DNA of 64,000 bases, from NCBI GenBank assembly GCA_035048495.1, contig CM068553.1, positions 22,879,190 to 22,943,189 on the forward strand, read 5' to 3'. Below the pieces are notes generated by a model, which saw only the letters and a list, made by a program, of their open reading frames with translations, ran no database searches and was not told the origin of the DNA. The stretch's first letter is position 1; every line of letters begins with the position of its first letter. A program made the position numbers and the translations under genes. This DNA is from Euptelea pleiosperma. Taxonomy: Eukaryota; Streptophyta; Magnoliopsida; Ranunculales; Eupteleaceae. Shown in pieces: positions 12,004 through 22,862 of the stretch.

Positions 12004-12120
12004 GAGCCACTGTGCAAGTCTTCTTATTTGCAGATTAAGTGAACCAATTCGGAGAAATTACAAATATTGTTGACATCAAGGGTTTCTGATCCAACGACAC
12101 GGAAAAACCTTAATTTCAAA

Positions 12121-12134
12121 TGGCGCCGTTGCCG
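12121..12134 (+). other. Primer-binding site of A (tRNA-Asp type)
   Basis: TGGCGCCGTTGCCG, two bases after the LTR end. It equals the reverse complement of the 3' end of plant tRNA-Asp(GTC) with CCA for 14 bases. tRNA-Asp is the known primer of Athila elements. Confidence 0.9.
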
Positions 12135-13269
12135 CTCGGTTGACGGGATTGCAAAAAGACGAACAGGAATTCGGAAAGCTGCTTAATCTTCAAGATCCGA
12201 TCTAGATCGAAAAACTTTTAATTCTATTTTTCACATTATTCACTTATTATTTTAATGCCTCGGACGGCCGAGTGCAAAGTTGTAATAACTTAGGACTTTA
12301 TTTTCTCTGCTTTTAGAATAACTGCTAGATAATTAACTAATTAAAAAAAATACCAAAAATATTAGGATCAAATTTCAATTCTGCTATTTCTAGTTAGATC
12401 ACCATTGGTTATTTGATTCAAATTGGAAGATTTCCAACTCCGGGTAATTCAAAAGTAGATATTTCCGAATCCTAATTCGGGAATAGCTAAAGTTGAATTT
12501 CAAACCCTAATTGGAACTAATTCACAATACCTGCCTTAAATCATTGCGTGTTTCTTGAAACCCCAAAGGCGGTATACCTTCCAATTCCATACCATAGACC
12601 ATTGTGGACTAACGTGATTGCGGATTGCGTTTACCAAGTGAGTAGGGAGCGAAAGCTCAAAGAGGTGGAGTCTGGCCCAAGCCCATTTGGATACCCCTCC
12701 CTATCTCACAGAGGAGACCCCGTGCGTAGCCAACGGGCAGGTAAGTTTCTACACCTCGCCTTGAGTGCGATCTTGATCATTGTGCAAAACACTGTGCCAA
12801 TTGTTTATTTGCTTTTGCAACACTTATCGGAATTGCTTGGTTTGGCCGTAATAAAATACATAAAGAGCAAACCCAGCTCTAACTTGAAACTGGTGGGATT
12901 TTATCACTCACCTCGTCATTCCAACTTTTGTGTAACCACAGCCAAGAATTAAAATCAATCAAGAATAGAGCCCACTTAGATCGGTGTTCGAGGAAAACTC
13001 CACATAAAGCGACCCCTTCAAAGATCAAGTCGATTAAGTCCACGAGTGCGGGTCCCTGTTATCTAACACACCCATAGGTCCCTACTACTCAAGTATACCG
13101 AGCTCGTAAGTGGCCTCTTTGATTGACCGTCGGATTAGCTAGTGTCGGATTAGGAACACAAACCAACCCTAGCTCTTCTTCTGGGAAAACTCATCTTCAC
13201 GCTTGACAAATCCGGTTAGTCTGGGGCGTACTTAAGTCAGCCGATGTGCCGCACGTCTGTCTAGGCTTC
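12135..13269 (+). other. Leader of A, first part
   Basis: Untranslated leader between the primer site and the S1 insertion; it continues at 15965-16359. It contains a near-consensus splice donor, GGGCAG|GTAAGTTTCT, at 12741. It is collinear with H's leader from 12509. An open frame at 12548-12952 has no gag resemblance and is not called. 13265-13269 (GCTTC) is S1's left target duplication. Confidence 0.75.
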
Positions 13270-14444
13270 TGATATTTGCTCAAAAGTGCTTATTTTAAGC
13301 AATTATCCTTTTAGCGTTATTGTATTCTCCTACGTAAAATACTCTATTTACCTACTTTTCTACGTAAGAGTCTCTTCTGTTGCGTAGAACACACTTTTCT
13401 GGACGAAATGGTATATTTGCATGCATTAAACACATTTTCGGAAGTCTAAATATTAAGCCGTTCTGATAAAGTCTCATTACGCGCTTCTTCTGTCGCAGGA
13501 AACCCCGATGGGACGATTCTCGAGACTTGTGGGCCCAAATCGATCATGAAAGCCCATTATCAAAGCTTAACAAGCCTACATGCTATGACTAGAAGATATG
13601 GGCCAAATATGGGCTGAATAAGAGGACCAAAAAGTCGGCCCAAAGAACGAAGAGAGTAGGAGAGCCAATGACCAAGAGACGGACCAAAGCGTTTAAAGCC
13701 ACATGAGTCAGCAAAGAATGATGGTCGACTCTACTGGAGAAGCGTGAGGATGGTCACAGTGAAGAGACCCTCCGCCAGTGCTTTTCTCTCTATTTTCTGA
13801 TACTTTCTCTCTCATCTCTCCTTATTCTCTCTCTCTCTTCATCTCTCGGTCCTCGAATCTACTGACCTAACCCCAGAACTCCTGCCCATCGGCTCTATCT
13901 CATCTCCCTTAGCTTTCTGACCATTGGATCTTCCATCGGACCGTTGGATCTTCAATCGGACCGTTGGATCTCTCTAGATCCGTCGATCTACCAATCTGAG
14001 TCCCAATCAAGTCACCATCCATCTGATCGCCATCAGACTGTCTGTCACATCATCTTGTGAGACGATGGACATCATCAATCCATGAGGGCCAATAGCCGGG
14101 CCCATCTTCATCGACCCGCTGTCCGACCAGTTAGTGGACCCCGCGAATTTCAAAATAATTTTAATTAAATGGGGGGTCCACTAATTGGGGAGATTCCCCA
14201 TAGAAAAGTAGGTTTTTACTTTAAAAAAATATATATATATATATATATATTTTTCATATTTTTTATTTTCAAAAAATATCCTATTTCTATTAAAGGAAAT
14301 AGGGAGCTTTAAAAGGAGAAGGATAGGGGTTCGTTCGAACCCTAATCCCCCTCCCTTCTCTTCTAATCTCTCCCCCTATCAATCCCGGAGGTTCTCCTTC
14401 CCTTCTGCCTGCCCTTTCTTCTTTTCTTCTCTTCTTCCATCTTC

Positions 14445-14471
14445 GCCGGAGTTGCAGGCAGCAACTCCGGC
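14445..14471 (+). other. Leader hairpin 1 in S1
   Basis: GCCGGAGTTGC, 5-nt loop AGGCA, GCAACTCCGGC: an 11-bp perfect stem. A second identical copy lies at 14633-14659. Related hairpins are at 14791-14815 (one G-T wobble) and 15163-15184 (9-bp stem). Confidence 0.75.
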
Positions 14472-14966
14472 CATCTGGGTCTTCTTCTCCTCCTTCTTCT
14501 TCTTTTTCTTCTCTTCTTCTTCATCTCTTCTGCTCGTCCTTCTCTAACAGCAGCGCCTGTAACGCCGCTGCACACCGCCTGCGTGCACCATATCCACCAC
14601 CATCTTCCTCTCCTTCTTCTCCACATTCTTACGCCGGAGTTGCAGGCAGCAACTCCGGCCGTTCTTCATCCTCCTCCTTCTTCTTCTTCTTCTCGTTCTT
14701 CTCGTTCTTCTTCTTCTTCTTCTTCTTCTTCTTCTTCTTCTTCTCAGTTTTTTTTTTATTTTTTCGTTTTCGTCATATTACCGTTTTCGACCGGAGTTGC
14801 AGCCTGCAACTTCGGCCGTCAGTGCCCCCTTCCGCCTGCAACCAGTCTTCATTAACGCGAAGTAATGGTCTGCAAGAGAGCAGACCGTCACTACCACCAC
14901 CGGAAACTCTCCCTTTTCTTTCCCTTTTTCTCTTCAACGGCGCCATCTTTTTCTTCTCCTCTCCAC

Positions 14967-14990
14967 GCCGGACTGGTGAACCAGTCCGGC
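14967..14990 (+). other. Second hairpin type in S1 leader
   Basis: GCCGGACTGG, loop TGAA, CCAGTCCGGC: a 10-bp perfect stem with a 4-nt loop, in the same leader as the CCGGAGTTGC hairpins. Half copies of this motif occur in S2 (about 21682) and S3 (about 26369). Confidence 0.65.
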
Positions 14991-15964
14991 AAGCACCATT
15001 GAAGCTCCACTGCATCATCCTCTGCCTCCATCATCTTCGGCCTGCACCTATTCCGCCTCCATCAATAACACCAGCAACAACTGTTGCACACCAGCAATGT
15101 TTTTAAAGCCTGCAAAGTGCCTTGGCTTCCCAACGCCTCCATCCTCATCACCAAGGCTTGCCGGAGTTGCATGCGTGCAACTCCAGCGTCTCCTTCTTCC
15201 ATAGCCACCTGCTACAACCGTCTCCTTCTCCCTTTCTTCTTCTCTTTCTTCTTTTATTCTTCTTCTTCCTTATCTCATTCCCTTCTTCTTACCGGCCAGC
15301 TGGTTTGCAACAAACCACCCTCCTCTATGCACAACCCCATGTTGTGCATCACCGTCCACCCTTCAGAGAGACAACCAGCAACCACCAAAGTTCCAGGGCT
15401 ACCACGTGCTTGATCCACCAGTGAGCAACTGCATCACATCACCACCATTCTTCATCGGTGCACCATCCTCCGCTCACCTCATCATCAAGACCCCCTCTCC
15501 TTGAAAGCCACCAAGCCAGCGGGTAGCCCCTTCTTTCTTGGCCGATCAAGTGACCGGTAAGTCTTGGAAGGTGACTTCTTTCTCTTCTCTTGCTTTCGCT
15601 CTCTAGAATCTTCACCATTTCTCTCTCTAATGATCACTTTCTCTCTATACCTCTCATCTTCTCTCTCTACCCTAATCTCTCTTAATGCTTTCTAGTTTAG
15701 TTATTTTTATTTGATTTTCATTGTAAGAGACAAGTTCAGTTAAATAAATATGATTAAAGTATGATTGTGTTACATTATCTGTAATTTCCCCGTCATTTTA
15801 TGCTCTTTAATTGCGCTAACTAACCTCGAGTGTGGATCGACATCCGACACGAATCCCTATACAGAATCTTTGAATTTTACAGGATAATCGGATAATATTA
15901 CAAATTGTGTTGAAGTTAGGGTTTCCGTAATCAACGACGCGGAAAAAATCCGACTTTCAGCTTC

Positions 15965-16359
15965 GGATTATCTTGCAGTCAACTTGAGTTAGTACTCGTG
16001 GATTTGCTTTGAAGAGTGTATCCTTGTGAGAACCTACAGAGTGAAAAGTTAGTCCGGCGGGTATTTGAAGATAAACTAGTGGTCTGCCCACTGTCATAAT
16101 GTACACTATCCCTACACTAACAAGATAATTCATAATAATATCCTAATTGTTTAGGTTAAGATTATCTGTTGCTCTGTGTGCATCATCTAGGCTCATTCAA
16201 TTTCATAACCTCTTGTCGACTTTAGGGGCTTGCTTTTTCAAGCATATGTCCATTTGGATTTGAACCAACCCGATATTGATTCGATCCGAGAGTCAGTCTA
16301 CCGCACCGCTCTCTTCCACCTAATCTATCTCCCTACTCTGAGAGACTCACATCTCTCTG
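15965..16359 (+). other. Leader of A, second part
   Basis: Continues A's leader after S1. A possible splice acceptor, GCTTGCTTTTTCAAG, lies near 16228-16240; H has GCTTGCTTTTTCAG at about 24187-24200. No coding feature seen. Confidence 0.6.
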
Positions 16360-17886
16360 ATGGATGTTGAACGGCCTCTATTCAAGAGCTACCACAATTT
16401 CTTTGAAGATCTAGGAGATAACTCTGAGCACTGGTATACCAATCCTAAGTGTCGTCATGACACTACAGTCTCACAGAGTTCGATGAGACATGAAGCATAG
16501 GGCGATCCAGTGTTAAAATCCCTACTTATAGATTTGACAAAATCAGTTTCGGCCCTTGATGTTGCGGTCCAGAAGCATGTTTATCACTCCACATCTGTGG
16601 GATATTTCCCTCATGTCCAAGAAGAGGTCTGTAATTTTAGTAAATTTGAACCTCCACTGCAGACCTCCTATAATAACACGTATTATTTGGACAATGGAAG
16701 TCACGATAACTTTGGATGGGAACAACAGTCTTTTCCCCAGCAGAATCTGCAACAGGATATGTATCATTCCGGGTTTCACCAACCCTGTGGACAATATAAT
16801 GGCCAGTACTCGCAATCGCAGTACCAGCCAAATCCACAGACTGAATATTTTGGTCAACAATGGACCCCATAGGATTTTCAAAGTCAGCAGATAGTCCCAG
16901 ACTCACATCCATCATATAACTTTCATACTCAGTCGGACTACATTCAAGAGTTGGCACCTCAGCTTCCTTTAACTGAATCGCCACAATCTGCTACTAAACC
17001 TAGTCTAGAAGAACTCCTCTCGCAATACATTATCCAACAACAACACTCCATGGAGAGCTTGGAACACCGTCTAGGTGAGTTAGAATCTGAAAGAGAGGAA
17101 GTCAACTTCAATAGCCAACCTATGGCTTATCTAGAGGAGAATACTATGGACACAGTCCATAATGAGGAGTCGCACAGCTGGACCAAGTACCAGACTTTAG
17201 AAGAGAAAATTCAGGATGCTACAAACAAAGGATCGGATTACAATATTGATGAGCTAGAGTCTCCATCTTTGGTGTCCTTCGAAGCACCGACTTCTGAACC
17301 TAGCTTAGAGGAATCATCTACTTTTGATGCTTCATTGTCTGCACCTGAAGCAGACATTCTAGACACTGAGCACTGTCTAGATAGTGCGGTCCCAGTTGTT
17401 CTGGCCCCACTGTTCCTCACCATCCTTGATGCACACATCGGGAGTGGGGACGATAACATGTCGACGGCATTTTACAACCTCAAAACAGAGGTAACTATTT
17501 TTGAACAGCCAACATACGCCGATATTGTCGATACACCGTGTGCCGTAGAGAGTCTAATTCAGGACTCTCCAGAGAAAAAACTCTCCCAGTGTCAAGAACA
17601 CTTTGAGCCTGACGTCATCTCGGAGTCAGACAATTTTGGTATTACTGATCTGCAGGAGTCTGCTCCATTCAGATACATTCCCGCTAAACTCAATGATTTT
17701 GCGGCTCTGCTAACCATGGCCAGAGAACCCACTACTGCTCTCATCTCAGTTTTTACTAAAGAGCATCGATCCCTCCCCATTGAACTAAAAGTTTTTGCGG
17801 GTGTGCTCAGAGCACTTACTGTTCTTCTCTCGGTTTACACTGAGAAAGACCTATTCTACACAGGTATAACTAGACAAGGGATATGA
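16360..17886 (+). pseudogene. Gag-derived frame of element A, core deleted and fused to protease flank
   Basis: One frame from ATG 16360 to the stop at 17884-17886, 509 codons with in-frame TAG near 16498 and 16870. The start corresponds to a point after H's gag core (H: LGELSENSQHW; here EDLGDNSEHWY), so the HIREF-type gag core region is missing. The C-terminal gag follows: a Gln/Asn/Tyr-rich tract, then a predicted coiled-coil (LEELLSQYIIQQQHSMESLE). The frame then jumps to text matching H just after the protease active site (DAHIGSGDDNMSTAF against H NAHIGYRDENMSNVF). Protease core, RT, RNase H and integrase are absent. The long second half (16951-17886) is open and acidic. Whether it makes a protein is unknown. 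Confidence 0.8.
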
Positions 17887-19856
17887 TAACAGTCTCTGTT
17901 CCACCTTAGAAGACTGCAGATTTACTCAGTCTCCATGAGTTTTAAACTAGTTGGGGGTACTTGATATACCTCTGTCATGTCTGGCTGAAGACATAAAACT
18001 TAGCGCTTTCGGAAAGGCAATTCCGGTATTCCTAGAAGTCATTGAGTCTCATGCATAATTCTTATATTTCACATATTATTATGGCTATGTAGGTACAATT
18101 CCTCTCACTACCATCAGGTATCACCAAATCTCAGCCATACTGGTATAACTCTTCCTCTAACATGCATCACATTCAGAGTTTTCATACATTTTTGTCCCGG
18201 TCAGAGCACCGAGGACGGTGCTGTATTTCAGTTGGGGGTGGGGATTTATCAAAACTCATGTCTTCATTAAAAAAAAAAAAATTGAGAAAAATGAGAAAAA
18301 TGAGAAAAATATGTATTTTTGGGGTGATAACCTGTGTTTTACAAAGTTTTCTGATACTTTCGAAATGCTTTTCAAATCCTTTACAATGATAAGTACAAAC
18401 TTTTCGGAAAGTCTATTTATTGAAAAGGATGTCTGTTTTGAAAAATCACTTATTAACTCTTCATTCAGTTTGAAAGCAAACATTACTACAGTGGATTGAA
18501 AAATCTTTGAAAACTCAGATTCAGCAAAAATGTTCACATATCAACGTCAGAATTATCTAAAGTTTAGATTATCCAGAGATCCAAGAAGAACAATTGTGGA
18601 GACCTAACCTAGTGAGCTTTTGAGCTTTTCATTATTTTTGAAGATTTTAAATTATTCTGAGTCACAAGATGACTCACAATTCTTCAAGTCCCCTAATATT
18701 TCCATTGAGCGGTCTCATTAACCTTTGCTTTGGTCATGAAACTCAGAACGACATCAAATTTGGATTATTACATAAAAAACATTCTCTATATCCATTCGAG
18801 ACATCGAAGATGAAAGTACAAATCCTAAAAAATGATATAGGCCATCTTTTTAGCCAATTAGACTTTTTAGCTTCCCTAACATCTATATCGTTAGAAACCA
18901 TTTGAGCCTGTTGATGAAAACCTTTTCTTGTTAACCCATCAACTAAAAACCCAATCCCAAAAAAGAGTTCAATACGATAACCTACTTCTGAGCGGGATCA
19001 AAGAGTATTTGGTATGATCATGAAAAGATAGTAACCAATAAAAAAAGAAAAGAAAAGAAAAGAAAACAAATGGTTCGAGCTGAAAAGAAACATGATCAGA
19101 AAAAGAAGAAGGAAAGGTTAAAGAATAGCCAAAAAGACAAAAATTAGAAAAAGAAAAAGAAGAAAAGTCAAGAAAATATTACCCTTGGGAAAAGTTGTAA
19201 AGAATAATTAGATACCCTCTCAGAATTTTTGAATACCAGAATATCCTTCTTTTCTGAACCTATCCTAAGCCTCAATACAACCTATGCAAGTCCTATTTGA
19301 TTCTAGATTTGTACCATCCTCAAGTGTGGAGAATGGAGAAAAGAGAAATTATAGAGTTTGATCCGACGTTCTTAAGTGATATGACATTCCAATCATGAGA
19401 TCTTCTTAAATCTTCTTATACCCTCGATTCAAGAACTATATATGTGAGACGTTTGCCAGTTTTTATATTCATCTCCTTACATATAATTTGAGAGAAAAAT
19501 ATAAAATCATTTCTGAGTGATTTACTTCTGAGTGGTATACAAGTGAGGATTGAGGTCGAGGCATAGAGTCTCTAAGGAGGTCCAGATATCTCTACTGCCA
19601 AATAAGGATGATGTTGAACACACACACACACTGAGTCTGAGTAATCTTTTGTTTGAAGGTCCATTTGTAGAAGTGTTGCATTTTGCTGATTAGTTCTAAT
19701 TTGTGAATGATTTCTTGCATCCTTAAAATAATCTGACAAAACGGAGTTCTCTCTAAGTAATGCAAATAAGTTTTCTAGCATGTTATGCCTAGCCCTCTTT
19801 CGCTTACTTATTTCGCAATAATTGCCAAGGATTGGCAATATGCTAGTTGGGGGTTG
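17887..19856 (+). other. 3' non-coding tract and polypurine tract of A
   Basis: Matches H's 44140-46074. It contains two inner AGTTGGGGG words (17949-17959, 18230-18240) and the functional polypurine tract AGTTGGGGGTTG (19845-19856) abutting the 3' LTR. A small open frame at 18669-18905 (78 codons, starting MTHNSSSP) is shared with H, and is poorly supported as a gene. A short CA run lies at about 19620-19631. Confidence 0.75.
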
Positions 19857-20237
19857 TGATATTCACTCAAAAGTGCTTATTTTAAGCAATTATCCTTATA
19901 GCGATGTTGCATTCTCCTACGTAAAACTTGTCTTTTTGTCGACTTTTACATATAAGAGTTTCTTCCATTGCGTAGAACGCATTCTTTAGACGAAAATCAA
20001 TTATTTGCATGAAATATACGCATTTCGGATAGTCCAGTATCAAGCCATTTTAGTTGAATCTCATTACGCGCTTTTTCACTTGTAGGAGACCCTATCGGGC
20101 GATTCTCGAGGACTGGCGGGCCCACGATCAACTACAAAAGACTTCTATCAAAGCTTAAAGAGCCAACAGGCTAGGATAAAAAGATAAAAGACATATACGG
20201 GCAAAGCTAAAGGATCGTAGAGCCGGAACAAGGACTA

Positions 20238-22539
20238 TGATATTCGCTCAAAAGTGTTTATTTTAAGCAATTATCCTTTTAGCGTTATTACATTCTCCTA
20301 CGTAAAATACTCTATTTACCTACTTTTCTACGTAAGAGTCTCTTCTGTTGCGTAGAACACACTTTTCTGGACGAAATGGTATATTTGCATGCATTAAACA
20401 CATTTTCGGAAGTCTAAATATTAAGCCGTTCTGATAAAGTCTCATTACGCGCTTCTTCTGTCGCAGGAAACCCCGATGGGACGATTCTCGAGACTTGTGG
20501 GCCCAAATCGATCATGAAAGCCCATTATCAAAGCTTAACAAGCCTACATGCTATGACTAGAAGATATGGGCCAAATATGGGCTGAATAAGAGGACCAAAA
20601 AGCCGGCCCAAAGAACGAAGAGAGTAGGAGAGCCAATGACCAAGAGACGGACCAAAGCGTTTAAAGCCACATGAGTCAGCAAAGAATGATGGTCGACTCT
20701 ACTAGAGAAGCGTGAGGATGGTCACAGTGAAGACCAGGGTTCCAGACCCTCCGCCAGTGCTTTTCTCTCTATTTTCTGATACTTTCTCTCTCATCTCTCC
20801 TTATTCTCTCTCTCTCTTCATCTCTCGGTCCTCGAATCTACTGACCTAACCCCAAAAATCCTGTCCATCGGCTCTATCTCATCTCCCTTAGCTTTCCGAC
20901 TGTTAGATCTTCCATCGGACCGTTGGATCTTCAATCGGACCGTTGATTCTCTCTAGATCCGTCGATCTACCAATCTGAGTCCCAATCAAGTCACCATCCA
21001 TCCGATCGCCATCAGACTGTCTGTCACATCATCTTGTGAGACGATGGACATCATCAATCCATGAGGGCCAATAGCCGGGCCCATCTTCATCGACCCGCTG
21101 TCCGACCAGTTAGTGGACCCCGCGAATTTCAAAATAATTTTAATCAAAAAATACCCTATTTCCATTAAAGGAAATAGGGAGCTTTAAAAGGAGAAGGATA
21201 GGGGTTCGTTCGAACCCTAATCCCTCTCCCCTCTCCTCCTCTCCTTCCCCAAAATCGTTCCCTACATTTTCCCTCCTTCTTCTCCTTCTTTTTCTTCCGT
21301 CTCTTCCTCATCTTCTTCATCTTCTTCATTTTTTTCTCGCCGGAGTTGCAGGCAGCAACTCCGGCCGCCTGCTAATCCTTCTCCCCCTCTCCCCCTCTGT
21401 CTTCTTCTTTTTCTTCTCTCCACTGTCTTCTTCTTTTCCTTCTCTCCTCTATCTTCTTCTTCTTATTTTTCTTGTTCTCTTCACGTCCCACCGGAGTTGC
21501 AGGTTGCAACTCCGGTCGCCAGCGCACCTCTCCGCCTCCACCATCTTCTCCGGCCACAGATGCACTTCTTGCAACACCACAGCCATCGCACCACCCCTGC
21601 TACCACCGCTGCCACCACCGTCTAAGCACCGCTCCCTCACAGTCGTGCAACCGGTGAGACAGCACACCGTCTTCTCTCCTCGACGGACTGGACCTCCTCT
21701 ACCGCCTCACCACAGCACCGCCCAGCCATTGCTTCTTCGCCGGATCACTGCTCTTCAATGCACCAGCGAGCTCACAGTTCCAGCTGTTCTCCATTGGGAT
21801 CCATCTTCCTCCACGATCCACGCCACGAACCAGCCACCACCGATTTCCATTGCAAATCAGTCCGGCATCATCTCTTACAGCCTCCCTCCTCCACACGGTG
21901 CCAATTCCAGCCATGTTCTCCATGGTCCTCTCTCCTACCTGCTATCAGCAATCATGCCATGGTTATTGCCATGCGTTGATTTCCATCTCTCTTGCGATCG
22001 GATAGGTGCAATGGTAAGTTTCTTACTCTCTCTCTCTAGTCAACCCTTTTCTCTCTCTAGAATTAGTTTTTTTCCTGCAGCCTCTTTCTCTCTCTAGTTC
22101 TCAAATGTTTCTCTCTCTACAATCTCTATCTCTCTCCCTAGTTCCTCTCTCTAGCTTTTCTTTAAATTGCCTGGTAGTTGTTTTTTCTTTCTTTCTCTAT
22201 TTAATGTTTGTAAGCATTGTTTGATCAATAAAGTTAGTTTGATTATCATATTGTAATTTTTTTTATTTCTTTTTAGTACATTTTAATAGCCTAAGATAAT
22301 CTCGTTAAAGAAAGCTTGTTTTAATCTCAACCACCATTCTCACCTTCCCATGTTTTTAAGGATTTCCCATGTTTAAATGAGTTCTTATTTGAGCTAACCC
22401 GACGAATCCCGAGTGCGGATTCGACTCCGACTTTCCACTGTGCTAGAATTCTTAATTTTTGCAGGAATAAGTCTCGGATAATTACAAATATTGTTGATTC
22501 TAGGGTCGCTCTCTCAACGATAGAAAAACCCTATTATCA
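20238..22539 (+). mobile_element. S2: solo Athila-family LTR in A's 3' LTR
   Basis: 2302 bp, TGATATTCGC...CTATTATCA, with target duplication GACTA (20233-20237, 22540-22544). Closely related to S1, S3 and S5. It holds the GGTTCCAGACC B box near 20727, leader hairpins at 21339-21365 and 21490-21516, a splice donor ATG|GTAAGT (GT at 22014) and the U5 hairpin box near 22415. Open frames of 61-197 codons here are CT-rich artefacts. Confidence 0.9.
21490..21516 (+). other. Leader hairpin in S2 with a compensating end pair
   Basis: ACCGGAGTTGCA, loop GGT, TGCAACTCCGGT: a 12-bp perfect stem. Relative to the copy at 21339-21365 (GCCGG...CCGGC), both members of the closing pair changed, G-C to A-T. 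Confidence 0.75.
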
Positions 22540-22741
22540 GACTAAGAGAGAGAATAACTGGAGACCAAGAGAAGGACTTAGGTGTTAAAGGCCACACCAA
22601 TTGACATCAAAGGATAAGTTTGACTTATTGGTGGAGCGGACGAGAGAGAATAAAGAAGACCAGGGTTCAAGACCCTCCAATGCTTTTATTTTTATATTTT
22701 TCTCTCACCTCTCTCCTATTTCTCTCTTTATCTATCTATCT

Positions 22742-22784
22742 TGGCCCATGACCTAAGCCCATGACCCATGACCCATGACCCATG

Positions 22785-22819
<35 letters not shown>

Positions 22820-22862
22820 GACCCATGACCCATGACCCATGCCCATTACCCATGCTCATGCC
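22742..22862. repeat. CCCATGA/CCCATA minisatellite in A's 3' LTR
   Basis: Counterpart of 11041-11160, with a block of consecutive CCCATA units not present in the 5' LTR. Confidence 0.85.

Larger units (their letters stand above)
10463..12118 (+). repeat. 5' LTR of element A
   Basis: 1656 bp, TGATATTCGC...AATTTCA, against about 1648 bp for the 3' LTR once S2 is removed. In order it has the tRNA-like module (10919-10973), the CCCATGA minisatellite (11041-11160), a TATA box (TCTATAAGAG, 11336-11340 core), a CT-rich leader, a splice-donor-like ATG|GTAAGC at 11601, the conserved hairpin at 11984-12003, and an end inverted repeat. A Gly/His/Ser/Trp/Met-rich minus-strand open frame here only reflects the minisatellite. 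Confidence 0.9.
13270..15959 (+). mobile_element. S1: solo Athila-family LTR in A's leader
   Basis: 2690 bp, TGATATTTGCTC...GACTTTCA, with perfect target duplication GCTTC (13265-13269, 15960-15964). The leader text on both sides joins cleanly when compared with H (6895 onward). It holds an AT microsatellite (about 14227-14252), a CT-rich leader with four CCGGAGTTGC-type hairpins plus one GCCGGACTGG hairpin, a splice donor CCG|GTAAGT (GT at 15557), and the U5 hairpin at 15830-15850. The B box of the tRNA-like module is damaged by a short deletion before GACCCTCC. CT-rich open frames on both strands (Ser/Pro or Arg/Lys runs) are composition artefacts. Confidence 0.9.

Noticed and set aside
14363..15424. 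Several overlapping CT-rich frames on both strands (Ser/Pro-rich or Arg/Lys-rich)
   Set aside because: Simple-sequence composition of the LTR leader; no domain, and frames are not conserved between sister LTRs.
16543..16984. Minus- and third-frame readings over A's gag
   Set aside because: Shadows of the gag-derived frame, which aligns with H gag.
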